From NCBI GenBank assembly GCA_938017795.1, contig CALIJZ010000079.1, forward strand, positions 1 to 50,910: DNA of 50,910 nucleotides, in the 5' to 3' direction. Shown here in pieces: positions 35,945 to 45,263 of the stretch. Source of the stretch: an uncultured Bacteriovoracaceae bacterium (GTDB taxonomy: Bacteria > Bdellovibrionota > Bacteriovoracia > Bacteriovoracales > Bacteriovoracaceae). Under the pieces are notes generated by a model. The model was not told where the DNA came from, did not search any database, and was given only the letters and a program-made list of their open reading frames with translations. The translations under genes were made by a program, and so were the position numbers. The first letter of the stretch is position 1; each line of letters begins with the position of its first letter.

Positions 35945-38281
35945 ATGTTCATGACCAAAAGGTCAACATTAGCGTTGGTAATTAGTATAATATTCTGTTC
36001 ACTAACTTATTCTTATATTGGGCCTGAAAGAACTTTATTTAAAATTAATAAAATTAGAATTATCGGTTTAAAGAAGATTGAACCAGAAGCCGTTCTTTTA
36101 AAAATTGCAATCAGACCAGATAAAAACGTTACAAATCTTCAAATTAATAAAGCAATTAAACGTATCTACGCAATGAAGTACTTTGAGCATGTAGAAGCTC
36201 ATCAAGAAGGTAATGACCTCGTTTTTAAAGTAAAAGAAAAACCTGTTATTAGTAAACTTAGTTTTACTGGTAATAGTGAAATCGATGATGATGATATCAA
36301 GGACAAAATTGATACCAAAGCATTTAATATTTTAGATGTCAGAACTCTTGATGAAGACAGTGGGAAGATCCGAGAACTTTATGAGGACAAAGGCTATTAC
36401 TTATCTAGGGTTAAATATGACATTAAAGAAAGTGATGATACTAAAGTTAAAGTTAATTTTACTATCGAAGAGTTTGATAAGGTAAAAGTAAAAAAGATTT
36501 CATTTATTGGAAATGAGAAAATTTCAGATGATGAATTAAAAACATTCATGGTTACTCGCGAAGATTCTCTACTTGGATTTATGTCTGATGCTGGTAACTT
36601 TAAAGAGCTTAATTTCAAAACAGATATTGAGCGTTTAACTTTTTACTACAGAACTAAAGGTCATATTCAGGCAAACTTTGGGAAACCATCTGTAAATGTC
36701 TCAGAAGATCGAAGATGGATCTTTATCTCTATCCCTGTTATTGAAGGACCTGAATATAAAGTAAATAGTGTTTCGTATGACGGAGATATCTTATTAACAA
36801 AAGAAGAATTAGCTCAATCAACAAAGCTTAAAACAAAGGAGGTCTATTCAGAAGAGACCCTCAGGCAAGATGTTGAAAGACTAACTCAAGCTTATCAAGA
36901 TAAAGGTTATGCTTTTGTAAACGTTATAAGAGATTTAAAACCAGTAGAGGATAAGTCTAAACATGAAGTTGATGTAAAGTATAGTTTTGAAAAAGGTGAA
37001 ATTGCTAGGTTTGGAAAAATTTCCATTAAAGGAAATTCTAAAACTCGAGATAAAGTTATTAGAAGAGAGTTAAAGATTCATGAAGGAATGCAATACTCCG
37101 GTAGTAAGCTTAAAACTTCAAAAGCAAACGTAAATAGACTTGGGTTCTTTGAACCTGGGAGTGTTATTTTTAATACTTCACCTCAAAAAGGTAATTCTAA
37201 GATTCTAGATGTCGCTATTAGTGTTAAAGAAAGACAAACTGGACAAATCTCAGTTGGTGCTGGTTATTCTACTCAGCAGAAAGGATTTCTCCAAGCTTCC
37301 ATAAAACAAAGAAACTTTTTAGGTAAGGGACAAAATTTAGGCTTTAGCTTAAGTCTCTCTACCCAACAACAAGATTATAATTTAAGTTTAACTGAGCCAT
37401 ACTTTATGGATTCAAAGTGGTCTCTTGGAGGATCAATTTATAGAAGTCAAAGTAGTTTCATTGATTCTTTTGAGTATACCAAGCAAGGTGGAAATATTCG
37501 AGTAGGGTATCCTTTAGGTGATTATACGCGAATGTTTTTTTCTTATAATATTGAACATACAAAAATTAAAGAAGTGAGAAACCCATCAATTGATCCGGCT
37601 AAAGAAAATGGGATTGCATCTGGAGTAGAGCTTTCTGTCGTTCATGATAAAAGAAATAATGCTTTTGAACCTACTAAGGGTATTTACGCATCAGGTTCTG
37701 CTGAATTTGTCGGAATTGGTTTTGATCATCGATGGGTTAAACTAGTAGGAGATACTCGTTTTTACTACCCACTATACAAAGATTTGATTTTTAGATCTAG
37801 AATTAAATCCCAAAAACTTTTTAAAACTTCAGACTCTCAACCTCCTCCGCGAACTAAATTATACGCAATGGGGGGAGCTAGAAATATGAGAGGATATGGC
37901 CAAGAAGAAGTCGGACCTCAAAAGCTCTTGTTAGATCAACAATCGGGAAAACTTGGATGGTTTAATATTGGAGGACTGCATTCGGTTCTTGGTACAGCCG
38001 AGATAGAACATCCATTAATTAAAGAAGCTGGTTTAAAGTGGGCCGTTTTTTATGACATTGGAAATGTTTATGAAAACTTTATGGGTGATCAGGGAGATTA
38101 CTCTCTGAAGCAAAACTTTGGGTTTGGTTTCAGATGGTTCTCGCCAATTGGTTTATTGAGATTTGAATTTGGTTTCCCATTAAATAGAAGAAGGTCTGTT
38201 ATTACAACAGGAAATGTTGCTAAAGATGGTGACCTTGAGAAAGCTAATCACTTTTTCTTTGATATTGGACAATTATTTTAA
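35945..38281 (+). CDS. bamA: Outer-membrane protein assembly factor BamA
   Basis: A 778-residue Omp85 protein with an N-terminal signal peptide. Multiple POTRA domains occupy roughly residues 30-420 (INKIRIIGLKKIEPEAVLLK begins the first; KISFIGNEKISDDEL and RFGKISIKGNSKTRDKVI mark later ones). The C-terminal 16-strand barrel follows, including QISVGAGYSTQQKGFLQAS, the lid-loop-type motif YAMGGARNMRGYG (the (V/I)RG(F/Y) element) and a terminal Phe (FFFDIGQLF). It inserts beta-barrels into the outer membrane. GAAGGTGA precedes the ATG; a second ATG six bases later is possible. Confidence 0.96.
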   Translation: MFMTKRSTLALVISIIFCSLTYSYIGPERTLFKINKIRIIGLKKIEPEAVLLKIAIRPDKNVTNLQINKAIKRIYAMKYFEHVEAHQEGNDLVFKVKEKPVISKLSFTGNSEIDDDDIKDKIDTKAFNILDVRTLDEDSGKIRELYEDKGYYLSRVKYDIKESDDTKVKVNFTIEEFDKVKVKKISFIGNEKISDDELKTFMVTREDSLLGFMSDAGNFKELNFKTDIERLTFYYRTKGHIQANFGKPSVNVSEDRRWIFISIPVIEGPEYKVNSVSYDGDILLTKEELAQSTKLKTKEVYSEETLRQDVERLTQAYQDKGYAFVNVIRDLKPVEDKSKHEVDVKYSFEKGEIARFGKISIKGNSKTRDKVIRRELKIHEGMQYSGSKLKTSKANVNRLGFFEPGSVIFNTSPQKGNSKILDVAISVKERQTGQISVGAGYSTQQKGFLQASIKQRNFLGKGQNLGFSLSLSTQQQDYNLSLTEPYFMDSKWSLGGSIYRSQSSFIDSFEYTKQGGNIRVGYPLGDYTRMFFSYNIEHTKIKEVRNPSIDPAKENGIASGVELSVVHDKRNNAFEPTKGIYASGSAEFVGIGFDHRWVKLVGDTRFYYPLYKDLIFRSRIKSQKLFKTSDSQPPPRTKLYAMGGARNMRGYGQEEVGPQKLLLDQQSGKLGWFNIGGLHSVLGTAEIEHPLIKEAGLKWAVFYDIGNVYENFMGDQGDYSLKQNFGFGFRWFSPIGLLRFEFGFPLNRRRSVITTGNVAKDGDLEKANHFFFDIGQLF

Positions 38282-38301
38282 TTATATTTTAAGGAGTTAT
38301 T

Positions 38302-38805
38302 ATGAAAAGAATTATGCTTTTAGCAATGTTAACGTCAGTTAGTGGATTCAGTGCTAATGTGAAAATCGCAACAATCAATTTCCAAAAAGTTTTAAACACT
38401 GTTAAAGAAGGTGTACGAGCAACTGAAAAACTAAAGAAAAGTTTTGAAAGAAAGAAAAAAAATCTAAAGACTCAAGAACAATCATTAATGACTAAGAAGA
38501 AAAACTTAGAAAAGAAAGCATCATTATTAAGTCAGACTGCTATCGCAAAACAATCTAAAGAGTTGCAAGCTGGTTTTATGAAGTTTCAACAAGAAACAAT
38601 GAAGTCTCAGCAAGAGATTGCTAAGCTTGAGTCGGAGTATAAAAAGCCAATTTTTGAAAAAATTAAAGTGATTGTTGATCAAATTTCAAAAAAAGAAAAT
38701 GTTGATATGACAATTGAGACAAGCCAGACTCCAGTCGTTTACGCTAAGTCTGAACTTGATATTACTGACCAAGTAATTAAAAAATACGATTCAGTTCATA
38801 AATAA
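38302..38805 (+). CDS. OmpH/Skp periplasmic chaperone
   Basis: A 167-residue protein with a signal peptide (MKRIMLLAMLTSVSGFSA) and a mature part that begins VKIATINFQKVLNTVKEG, the conserved Skp opening. It then forms two long basic coiled-coil helices (residues about 40-120) and a closing segment KIKVIVDQISKKENVDMTIE. Skp trimers cage unfolded outer-membrane proteins and hand them to BamA. The gene sits between bamA and lpxD as in most Gram-negatives, with strong ribosome site AAGGAG, and its stop overlaps lpxD (TAATG). Confidence 0.92.
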   Translation: MKRIMLLAMLTSVSGFSANVKIATINFQKVLNTVKEGVRATEKLKKSFERKKKNLKTQEQSLMTKKKNLEKKASLLSQTAIAKQSKELQAGFMKFQQETMKSQQEIAKLESEYKKPIFEKIKVIVDQISKKENVDMTIETSQTPVVYAKSELDITDQVIKKYDSVHK

Positions 38806-39815
38806 TGAATCTTTCGGGTATTGAAGACCTATTAGATATTGAGGTTCTTTTTGGAGACGGTGAAACTTCTATCGAAGGAGTTTCTACTATCCATAGTTTT
38901 TTAAATAAAAGCGTTTTTTTTATATCTAGTACTAAATTTCTAAAATATTATCTCGAAAAGAACTCAGAGACGATTCATGGAGTAGTGATTTCTAAAGAGC
39001 TCTTGTCTAATGAGAATCAAGAAACAAACCTTTTAAAAAAGAGATGTAGCTGGCTAGCAACAAGTGAAAACATAAATGCTTGCTTAGTGAAAGCTTCAAA
39101 GTTTTTTCATGACCAATTTTATGAAGGGTTTGATTGGACTAAAAATCACTTAGGAAATCATAAGAGTGGTTCTGAAAATATACAAATTGCTAACGATGTC
39201 TATATTGGTCCTAATGTTGAATTAAGAGAAAATGTAATTTTAATGAGTGGAGTTCGGATATTAGGTCATAATATTATTGAAGCCAATACGGTTTTATTTC
39301 CAAACGTGACAATTTACCCAAATGTAAAAATCGGGAAGAATTGCAGAGTTCATTCTAATACTACAATTGGTGCTGACGGATTTGGATATAAATTTCTAGA
39401 TGGACAACATGAGAAGCTTTGGCACTATGGTGGAGTAGAGATTCAAGATAATGTCGAAATAGGATCTAACTCTTGTATCGATGGAGGGACTTTTAATCCA
39501 ACAGTAATCGGAGAAGGTTGTAAAATAGATAACCATGTTCAAATTGCTCATAATGTAATTTTAGGTCGGAATGTGATCTTATGCGGAAAGGTCGGACTTG
39601 CTGGTAGCTGTAAAGTAGGAGACTTTACTGTTATAGGTGGGGGAGCTGGAGTTGCTCCAGATTGTGAGTTGGGAGTTGGTTGTAAAGTAGGCGGTGGAGC
39701 TCAAGTCAATAAGAGCTGGGCAGATGGTTCTTCAGTTGTTGGTTATCCGGCCACTAATTCAAGAGATTGGAAAAGATCAATTATTAGATTCCAACAATTA
39801 AATAAAAGTAAATAA
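38805..39815 (+). CDS. lpxD: UDP-3-O-acylglucosamine N-acyltransferase (lipid A)
   Basis: A 336-residue left-handed beta-helix acyltransferase that adds the amide-linked acyl chain in lipid A synthesis. The N-terminal uridine-binding domain occupies about 1-95. The hexapeptide repeats begin near residue 120 (NDVYIGPNVELRENV). The active-site segment IGADGFGYKFLDG and catalytic His249 in HVQIAHNV are present. It starts in the skp stop and ends in the fabZ start (both TAATG), consistent with translational coupling through the cluster. Confidence 0.95.
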   Translation: MNLSGIEDLLDIEVLFGDGETSIEGVSTIHSFLNKSVFFISSTKFLKYYLEKNSETIHGVVISKELLSNENQETNLLKKRCSWLATSENINACLVKASKFFHDQFYEGFDWTKNHLGNHKSGSENIQIANDVYIGPNVELRENVILMSGVRILGHNIIEANTVLFPNVTIYPNVKIGKNCRVHSNTTIGADGFGYKFLDGQHEKLWHYGGVEIQDNVEIGSNSCIDGGTFNPTVIGEGCKIDNHVQIAHNVILGRNVILCGKVGLAGSCKVGDFTVIGGGAGVAPDCELGVGCKVGGGAQVNKSWADGSSVVGYPATNSRDWKRSIIRFQQLNKSK

Positions 39816-40327
39816 TGAGTTTGTACAATAAAGAACAGATCATGGATTTTCTTCCACATCGAAAACCTTTTTTGTTTTTAGATAGTGTGGATGAAGTTAC
39901 TTTTCCAAATTCCTTAGGACAATATAATAAATTAGAAATTAATACTAAAAGCTTTGTTGGAACAGAAGTTAAGGGAAGTTTTTTTGTTCGTCCTGATTTA
40001 GAGATTTTACGTGGACATTTTCCAGGTAAACCAATTCTTCCAGGCGTTGTTCAAATCGAAATCATGGCTCAGATGTGTCCATTTATTTTCCATTATGCAT
40101 ATAGTGAGCTCATGCAAGAAATAAAAATCAATATAGCACTTTTAGGTATTGAAAGAGCAAAGTTTAAAAAGCCTATTTATCCCAATATGAATTTGAGTAT
40201 GGAGTCTAAGTTATTAAAAGTTCGAGGAGTATTTCAATCTTATGAATGTATGATTTATTCAAACAATGAACTTCACTCTAGTGCAGAAATTCTGGCTTCG
40301 ATAGAGTTTTTAAAAAAGGATTCATAA
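39815..40327 (+). CDS. fabZ: 3-hydroxyacyl-ACP dehydratase
   Basis: A 170-residue hot-dog-fold enzyme that dehydrates 3-hydroxyacyl-ACP in fatty acid elongation. LPHRKPFLFLDSVDEV and GHFPGKPILPGVVQIEIMAQ contain the catalytic His (HFPGKP) and Glu (QIE). It competes with LpxA/LpxD for hydroxyacyl-ACP, so its position among the lpx genes helps balance lipid A and phospholipid. Both ends overlap neighbours by 1 nt. Confidence 0.94.
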   Translation: MSLYNKEQIMDFLPHRKPFLFLDSVDEVTFPNSLGQYNKLEINTKSFVGTEVKGSFFVRPDLEILRGHFPGKPILPGVVQIEIMAQMCPFIFHYAYSELMQEIKINIALLGIERAKFKKPIYPNMNLSMESKLLKVRGVFQSYECMIYSNNELHSSAEILASIEFLKKDS

Positions 40328-41118
40328 TGAATAAGATTCACGATAAAGCTGTTATAGAAGATGGAGCTGAGATTGGTGATGGAGTCGAAATTGGTGCTTA
40401 CTCTGTGATTGGCCCTCAAGTTAAAATTGGGAAAAACACTAAGATCTTATCTCATACAGTTATTGAAGGGAAGACTACTATTGGCGAGGATAATATTATT
40501 TATCATCACTGTGCTTTAGGTACGGCTCCTCAAGACTTAACTTATGCAGATGAGCCAACAATCTTAGAAATCGGAAATGGTAATTTAATAAGAGAATTTG
40601 TTTCAATAAATAGAGGTAGTCTAAAACAAGATGGATTAACTAAGTTAGGTAGTCGAAACATGCTAATGGCCTATTGCCACTTAGGCCATGATGTTATCTT
40701 GGGTGATGATATTAGAATTGTGAATTCTTGTAATCTTGCAGGGCATGTAACAGTTGGAAATAAAGTTATCTTAAGTGGTGGAACTAGTGTTGGACAATTT
40801 ATAAGTATCGGTCAAGGTGCATTTATTGGTGGGCATTCCGGTATTGATAAAGATATTCCAAGCTTTTGTACCGCTCTAGGAAATAGAGTGAAGTTAAAAG
40901 GAATTAATATTATTGGCCTGAAGAGAATGGGGCTTGATAAAAAAGATATTTCTGAAACAGTTGATTTTTATCGTCAAATGGAGGCTTCTAACCTCTCTCC
41001 AAGATCATTTTCTGAAAATGATGAGATCATGAAAGAGTATACTGGTAATAAGATTATAAAAATTATTTCCACTTTTATTAAAGATAGCAAAGTGGGTATT
41101 CCTCCATTTTGGTCTTAA
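40327..41118 (+). CDS. lpxA: UDP-N-acetylglucosamine acyltransferase (lipid A, first step)
   Basis: A 263-residue left-handed beta-helix enzyme. The catalytic His is His121 in CHLGHD (E. coli His125), and His118 and His140 correspond to E. coli His122 and His144. Aligned by eye, E. coli His160 (in VHQF) is replaced by Gly156 (VGQF). The acyl-length 'ruler' residue equivalent to E. coli Gly173 is Gly169, which predicts acceptance of long chains of about C14. GTAPQDLTYADEPT and NIIGLKRMG are family hallmarks. The neighbouring oxidoreductase raises the possibility that its acceptor is a 3-amino sugar nucleotide. Confidence 0.95.
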   Translation: MNKIHDKAVIEDGAEIGDGVEIGAYSVIGPQVKIGKNTKILSHTVIEGKTTIGEDNIIYHHCALGTAPQDLTYADEPTILEIGNGNLIREFVSINRGSLKQDGLTKLGSRNMLMAYCHLGHDVILGDDIRIVNSCNLAGHVTVGNKVILSGGTSVGQFISIGQGAFIGGHSGIDKDIPSFCTALGNRVKLKGINIIGLKRMGLDKKDISETVDFYRQMEASNLSPRSFSENDEIMKEYTGNKIIKIISTFIKDSKVGIPPFWS

Positions 41119-41120
41119 GT

Positions 41121-42023
41121 ATGAATAAATTAAGAGTATCATTAATAGGGCACGGACATCTTGGGAAATGGCATGCTCAGAAAATAAAAGCTCATGAAAG
41201 AGTTGAGTTTGTTGGTATTGCGGACAAATTTTATAAAGAAAACTCATTAAAAGAATTATATCCTGAACTTGTTTTAACAGATTCTTATGAGGATCTTATT
41301 GAACTTAGTGATGCATTTATTGTGGTTACACCAACTAATACCCATTTTGAAATTTGTAAAAACTTAGTTCAAAGAGGAAAACATATTTTTTGTGAGAAGC
41401 CAGTTTCGACCAATTCTGCTGAATCAGAGCAATTATTAAAATTATTAGAAAATTTTAAAGTGAATTTTTTTGTTGGTCATAGCGAAAGATGCCACCAAGC
41501 TTGGGAATTATTAGATTTTAAAAATACTAACTCAATTTTGCTAGAGAGGTATACCATGCCAAAGAACAGGGCCTATGATGTTTCTGTTATTGAGGATTTA
41601 ATGGTTCATGATATTGATCTTGTTTATTATCTTTTCTCTTATGAAATTGTCAGTTTACTAGCTAGTGGAAAAGTTCATCACACAGGTTTATTAGATGAAG
41701 TATCCGTTACGTTAAAAGCAAGTTGTGGTAAATCAATAAAAATTAAAAGTGATAGAAGTCACCAATCAGAAAAGAGAATGTTGAGTTTTATACAAGATGA
41801 TTTAAAGATCAATGTCGACTTAATGAACCTTGAGATTTTAAAAGATGGCAAAAAGCAAAAATTAGAAAAACGTGATCATCTTCAAATAGAACAAAATTCT
41901 TTTTATAATAGTATCTTATCTGGAGAGAAACCACTTACGACTTTAGAAGATGGACACAAGGCCATGAAAATAATCGATGCTATTCATTTAAGTATTCAAG
42001 AAAATAAAGAAATATTGCTTTAG
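41121..42023 (+). CDS. Gfo/Idh/MocA-family oxidoreductase between lpxA and lpxB
   Basis: A 300-residue NAD(P)-dependent oxidoreductase. The ATG at 41121 is preferred over a TTG inside lpxA. The Rossmann motif VSLIGHGHLGKWHAQKI (GxGxxGxxH form) is followed by the family EKP motif (HIFCEKPVSTNSAES) and a C-terminal substrate domain with MVHDIDLVYYL. Its place resembles GnnA, which with the aminotransferase GnnB makes UDP-GlcNAc3N for lipid A containing 2,3-diaminoglucose. No gnnB is in the window. The GnnA assignment is inferred from context; other sugar dehydrogenase functions are possible. Confidence 0.82.
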   Translation: MNKLRVSLIGHGHLGKWHAQKIKAHERVEFVGIADKFYKENSLKELYPELVLTDSYEDLIELSDAFIVVTPTNTHFEICKNLVQRGKHIFCEKPVSTNSAESEQLLKLLENFKVNFFVGHSERCHQAWELLDFKNTNSILLERYTMPKNRAYDVSVIEDLMVHDIDLVYYLFSYEIVSLLASGKVHHTGLLDEVSVTLKASCGKSIKIKSDRSHQSEKRMLSFIQDDLKINVDLMNLEILKDGKKQKLEKRDHLQIEQNSFYNSILSGEKPLTTLEDGHKAMKIIDAIHLSIQENKEILL

Positions 42024-42028
42024 ATCTA

Positions 42029-43105
42029 ATGAAAGAATCAGTACTCATTATTCAAGGAGAAAAGTCAGGTGTCGAGCACGCAAGATCATTTTTACCAGAA
42101 ATAATAAGTAATAGGAAAGATCTGAATTTTTTCGGAGTAGGAAATAGTGAATCAGAAGAGTTAGGGGTTGAGCTTTTATTTGACTTAAAAGACTTTTCTT
42201 CAATGGGATTTTCAGAAGTAATAACGAAACTTCCATTTTATATAAACGCGAGAAAAAAAATCTTATCTGAAGTTGAGAAAAGAAACACAAAATATGCTAT
42301 CCTCGTAGATTTTCAAAGTTTTAACACAAGCTTACTTAAGCCTTTATTTAAACAAGGAGTGAAAATCTTTTACTATGTTGCTCCTCAAGCTTGGGCATGG
42401 AAAGAAGCAAGAGTGTCTAAGTTTGAAAGATATGTAAATGATCTTTTTTGTCTCCTGCCTTTTGAGAAGAAATGGTTTGAATCCCGAGGTATTAAGAATG
42501 CTCATTATGTTTCTCATCCATTGGTTAATAAAAAATATATCAATGAAAAATTAAAAGATTCAAAATCAGTAGCTATTTTACCAGGTTCTAGAAATTCTGA
42601 AGTTAAATATCTTCTACCTATCTTTGTCGAATTTATGAAGAAAAATCCAAGCTTCTCTTATACCCTTGTTAAATTAGAAAATGTAGATACTAAATTATAT
42701 GAACTCTATGAGCAGTACTTTCATTTTATAGTTAGCTCTGAAAACGTTGAAGATGTATTGCAAACTTCTAGCTTTGCAATTGCTGCTAGTGGGACAATTA
42801 CACTTGAGTGTGCATTGGCACATATTCCTACTATTGTCTGTTATAAAGTCTCTCTTCTAAATGAATGTATTTTTAATAACTTTGTTAGATATAAAGGTTA
42901 TGCCAGTATTGCAAATATTGTATTAAATCGGGAGGTCTTCCCGGAATTATTACAAGAAGAATGTACTCCCTATCTAATCCAAGAAGCATTTAAAAAAGTT
43001 TCTAGTAATTATAATGAAATAGTATCTGATTTAGAGAAAGTTTCAAAAGAGTTTCAATTAAAGAAAGTAGATACTGCTAAAGTTATTTTAGAAGGAATGC
43101 AATAA
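42029..43105 (+). CDS. lpxB: Lipid-A-disaccharide synthase
   Basis: A 358-residue GT19 glycosyltransferase that joins UDP-2,3-diacyl-glucosamine to lipid X to form the lipid A disaccharide. Readable motifs: IIQGEKSGVEHARSF at the N-terminus, YYVAPQAWAWKEARV, CLLPFEKKWFE, AILPGSRNSEVKYLLP and AASGTITLECALAHIPTIV (nucleotide binding). It acts at the inner face of the cytoplasmic membrane. It starts 5 bp after the oxidoreductase stop and its stop overlaps lpxK (TAATG). Confidence 0.94.
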   Translation: MKESVLIIQGEKSGVEHARSFLPEIISNRKDLNFFGVGNSESEELGVELLFDLKDFSSMGFSEVITKLPFYINARKKILSEVEKRNTKYAILVDFQSFNTSLLKPLFKQGVKIFYYVAPQAWAWKEARVSKFERYVNDLFCLLPFEKKWFESRGIKNAHYVSHPLVNKKYINEKLKDSKSVAILPGSRNSEVKYLLPIFVEFMKKNPSFSYTLVKLENVDTKLYELYEQYFHFIVSSENVEDVLQTSSFAIAASGTITLECALAHIPTIVCYKVSLLNECIFNNFVRYKGYASIANIVLNREVFPELLQEECTPYLIQEAFKKVSSNYNEIVSDLEKVSKEFQLKKVDTAKVILEGMQ

Positions 43106-44091
43106 TGTTAAGCATTCTTTGTTGGCCTATTTCTTTTATTGTCGAAAAAATTTATTCGATAAGAAGGCAGCTTTATAAAAATAATGTTCTACATTCTTAT
43201 GAACTAGATAAACCTGTCATTTCAATTGGAAATATTTCTCTGGGGGGCAGTGGGAAAACTCCTTTTATTATTGATTTGGTTAAATTTATAGAATCTAAAG
43301 GAAAAAAAGCACTGATTCTTACAAGAGGATATAAAAGCTATTATGAATTTACATCTTTTCTTACTCATCAAGGAGATGACGCTGATCTCTCTGAGTTAGG
43401 AGATGAGGCTTTATTAATGAGAAAGGCTTTTAAGTCATCGATTCTAATTGGTAAAAAACGATATAGTAATTATGTTTCACAACTAACAAAACGAAATTTT
43501 GATATTGTGATCTTAGATGATGGGTTTCAACATCTGGGAATCCGTCGTGATTTAGATATTGTATTAATAGATGCAACTTTAGATAAGGATAAGTTTCATG
43601 TTGTCCCAAGTGGTTATCTCAGAGAGGGTAAATCTGCTTTAACAGATGCTGATTATAAAATTTTAACGAAAGTTAACCTTGCTAGTTCAAAAAATTTAGA
43701 TTTTTATTCTCACTTTAATGTTGATGCTGAGCTTAAACTAGAGACTCAAGGATATTTTGATGTAAATGATGAAATAGTTGAATTAATACCTGGAACTAAA
43801 GTAATAGTAATTTCTTCTATTGCTAAACCTGAAGCGTTTATAGATGGTTTAGTAAAAGACTCTTTGATTATTCAAGATCATTTCAAGTTACGAGATCATG
43901 AACAGATGAGTTCAGAGAAGCTTAATCAGATATCAGAACGTGCTCATAATAAATCATTAAAAATAATATGTACTGAAAAAGATATAGTGAAGCTACGAAA
44001 AATCTCAAAATGTGATAATATTTTCTACAAGAAAGTACACTTTCAATTTGATAAATTTGAAAGCTTATTGAAGGATATATTTAATGTTTAG
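43105..44091 (+). CDS. lpxK: Tetraacyldisaccharide 4'-kinase (lipid A)
   Basis: A 328-residue membrane-associated P-loop kinase that phosphorylates the 4' position of the disaccharide. The unusual Walker A NISLGGSGKTPFI is diagnostic; ILTRGYKSYY and VILDDGFQHLGIRRDLDIVLID are the other LpxK motifs, the latter with the catalytic Asp. The N-terminal hydrophobic helix (LSILCWPISFIVEKIY) anchors it. It overlaps the DUF3108 lipoprotein gene by 8 nt. Confidence 0.94.
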   Translation: MLSILCWPISFIVEKIYSIRRQLYKNNVLHSYELDKPVISIGNISLGGSGKTPFIIDLVKFIESKGKKALILTRGYKSYYEFTSFLTHQGDDADLSELGDEALLMRKAFKSSILIGKKRYSNYVSQLTKRNFDIVILDDGFQHLGIRRDLDIVLIDATLDKDKFHVVPSGYLREGKSALTDADYKILTKVNLASSKNLDFYSHFNVDAELKLETQGYFDVNDEIVELIPGTKVIVISSIAKPEAFIDGLVKDSLIIQDHFKLRDHEQMSSEKLNQISERAHNKSLKIICTEKDIVKLRKISKCDNIFYKKVHFQFDKFESLLKDIFNV

Positions 44092-45178
44092 AATATTTTT
44101 GTTTTTAATTTTTTCTTGTTCAGCGGGGAAATTAATTTTTAAGAAAAACCAAAAAGCTGATATCGCAAAATCTGACCATGTAGAAAAAGATTTAAATGAT
44201 AAATTCAAAGTTGTTGATTCCTCTTCGACCAATACTACATCTACTCAGCCTAGCTATGTTGAAAGACAAACTAAGGTGACAACTAAAAACATTAAGTCTA
44301 AAAATACATCTAATGATCATTCAGCTCAAAATAGAACTTCAACAACAACTTCGACTACTAGGGCAATGATTACAACAACAACTCAAGCTGTGAGAGTTGA
44401 GCCAGTATATAAAACCAAAGAGCCAGTAAGTTATGGATTATGGAAAAGCTTTAAAAAAGATTATCTTTATCCCTCTGAGCAGATGAGCGTAAATATTTCG
44501 TATATGGGTATTAATGCTGCTAGCGTTTTAATTAAAATGAGAAAAAATCTAGCTAGTATCGGTTCAAAGGAAACATATGTTTTTTTTGCAAGGGCCAAGA
44601 CTGCAAGCTTTTATAAATGGATATATGAGTTAGATGATATAGTAGAATCCTTTGTTGATGTTAACGAATTTGTACCCTTGAAGTATAATCTAGTTCAAAG
44701 AGAGAGTAAGAAAGATATCGATCATATAGAGCTTTATGATAGGGATAAAGGAATGACTCATTTTCGTTATAAGAGGGTTACAAAAGATGGAAAGGTGACC
44801 CATCGGAAAAAAGATAAAAAAATGCCTCATTTTTCTCAGGATTTTCTCTCAGTTTTCTTCTTCTTTAGAGGGTTGCCTTTAGAGCTTGGAAAGAAATATG
44901 TTATTCCTATTACGACCAAAGGAACTACTTGGAATATGTTAATCAAGCCTATTTCTAAAGTTAAAATGAATGTGGGCAAGCTCAAGAATATTCAAGCTAT
45001 TAAATTACAGGTATTTAACAAGTATTCTGGGGATCTCTCTAAAAAAGGTGCCATGGAATTCTGGATCTCAGATGACAAGTATCGTCGTTTTCTTCAGGTT
45101 AAGACAGATACGAAAATTGGCAAGGTATATGGAACTTTGGATAAATATATTATTGACGGAACAGAGATCACCCAATAA
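44084..45178 (+). CDS. DUF3108-like lipoprotein with a Thr/Ser-rich linker
   Basis: A 364-residue predicted lipoprotein (leader MFRIFLFLIFSCSAG). A low-complexity Thr/Ser-rich linker (around residues 45-105, for example TTTSTTRAMITTTTQ) separates the lipid anchor from a C-terminal domain of about 240 residues that looks like DUF3108 (YPSEQMSVNISYMGINAASV, then SQDFLSVFFFFRGLPLELGK and a beta-rich end). DUF3108 proteins are periplasmic and of unknown function. Last gene of the overlapping lpx run, it overlaps lpxK by 8 nt, which suggests a role in lipid A or outer-membrane assembly (inference). Confidence 0.75.
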   Translation: MFRIFLFLIFSCSAGKLIFKKNQKADIAKSDHVEKDLNDKFKVVDSSSTNTTSTQPSYVERQTKVTTKNIKSKNTSNDHSAQNRTSTTTSTTRAMITTTTQAVRVEPVYKTKEPVSYGLWKSFKKDYLYPSEQMSVNISYMGINAASVLIKMRKNLASIGSKETYVFFARAKTASFYKWIYELDDIVESFVDVNEFVPLKYNLVQRESKKDIDHIELYDRDKGMTHFRYKRVTKDGKVTHRKKDKKMPHFSQDFLSVFFFFRGLPLELGKKYVIPITTKGTTWNMLIKPISKVKMNVGKLKNIQAIKLQVFNKYSGDLSKKGAMEFWISDDKYRRFLQVKTDTKIGKVYGTLDKYIIDGTEITQ

Positions 45179-45190
45179 TATAACCTCTCA

Positions 45191-45219
45191 CTTCCAGTAG
45201 GAAGCCTATCGTCTACAAT
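45191..45219 (+). promoter_or_regulatory. Promoter-like site for rpsA
   Basis: TACAAT (45214-45219) has a weak -35-like CTTCCA 17 bp upstream (45191-45196). It would give a leader of about 38 nt holding a small hairpin (CTCAA 45231-45235 with TTGAG 45243-45247) just before the ribosome site. S1 autoregulation through its leader is known in E. coli; here it is only possible. Confidence 0.4.
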
Positions 45220-45263
45220 TTAAAATCACTCTCAATTTTTATTTGAGTAAAAAAGGAATAGTT

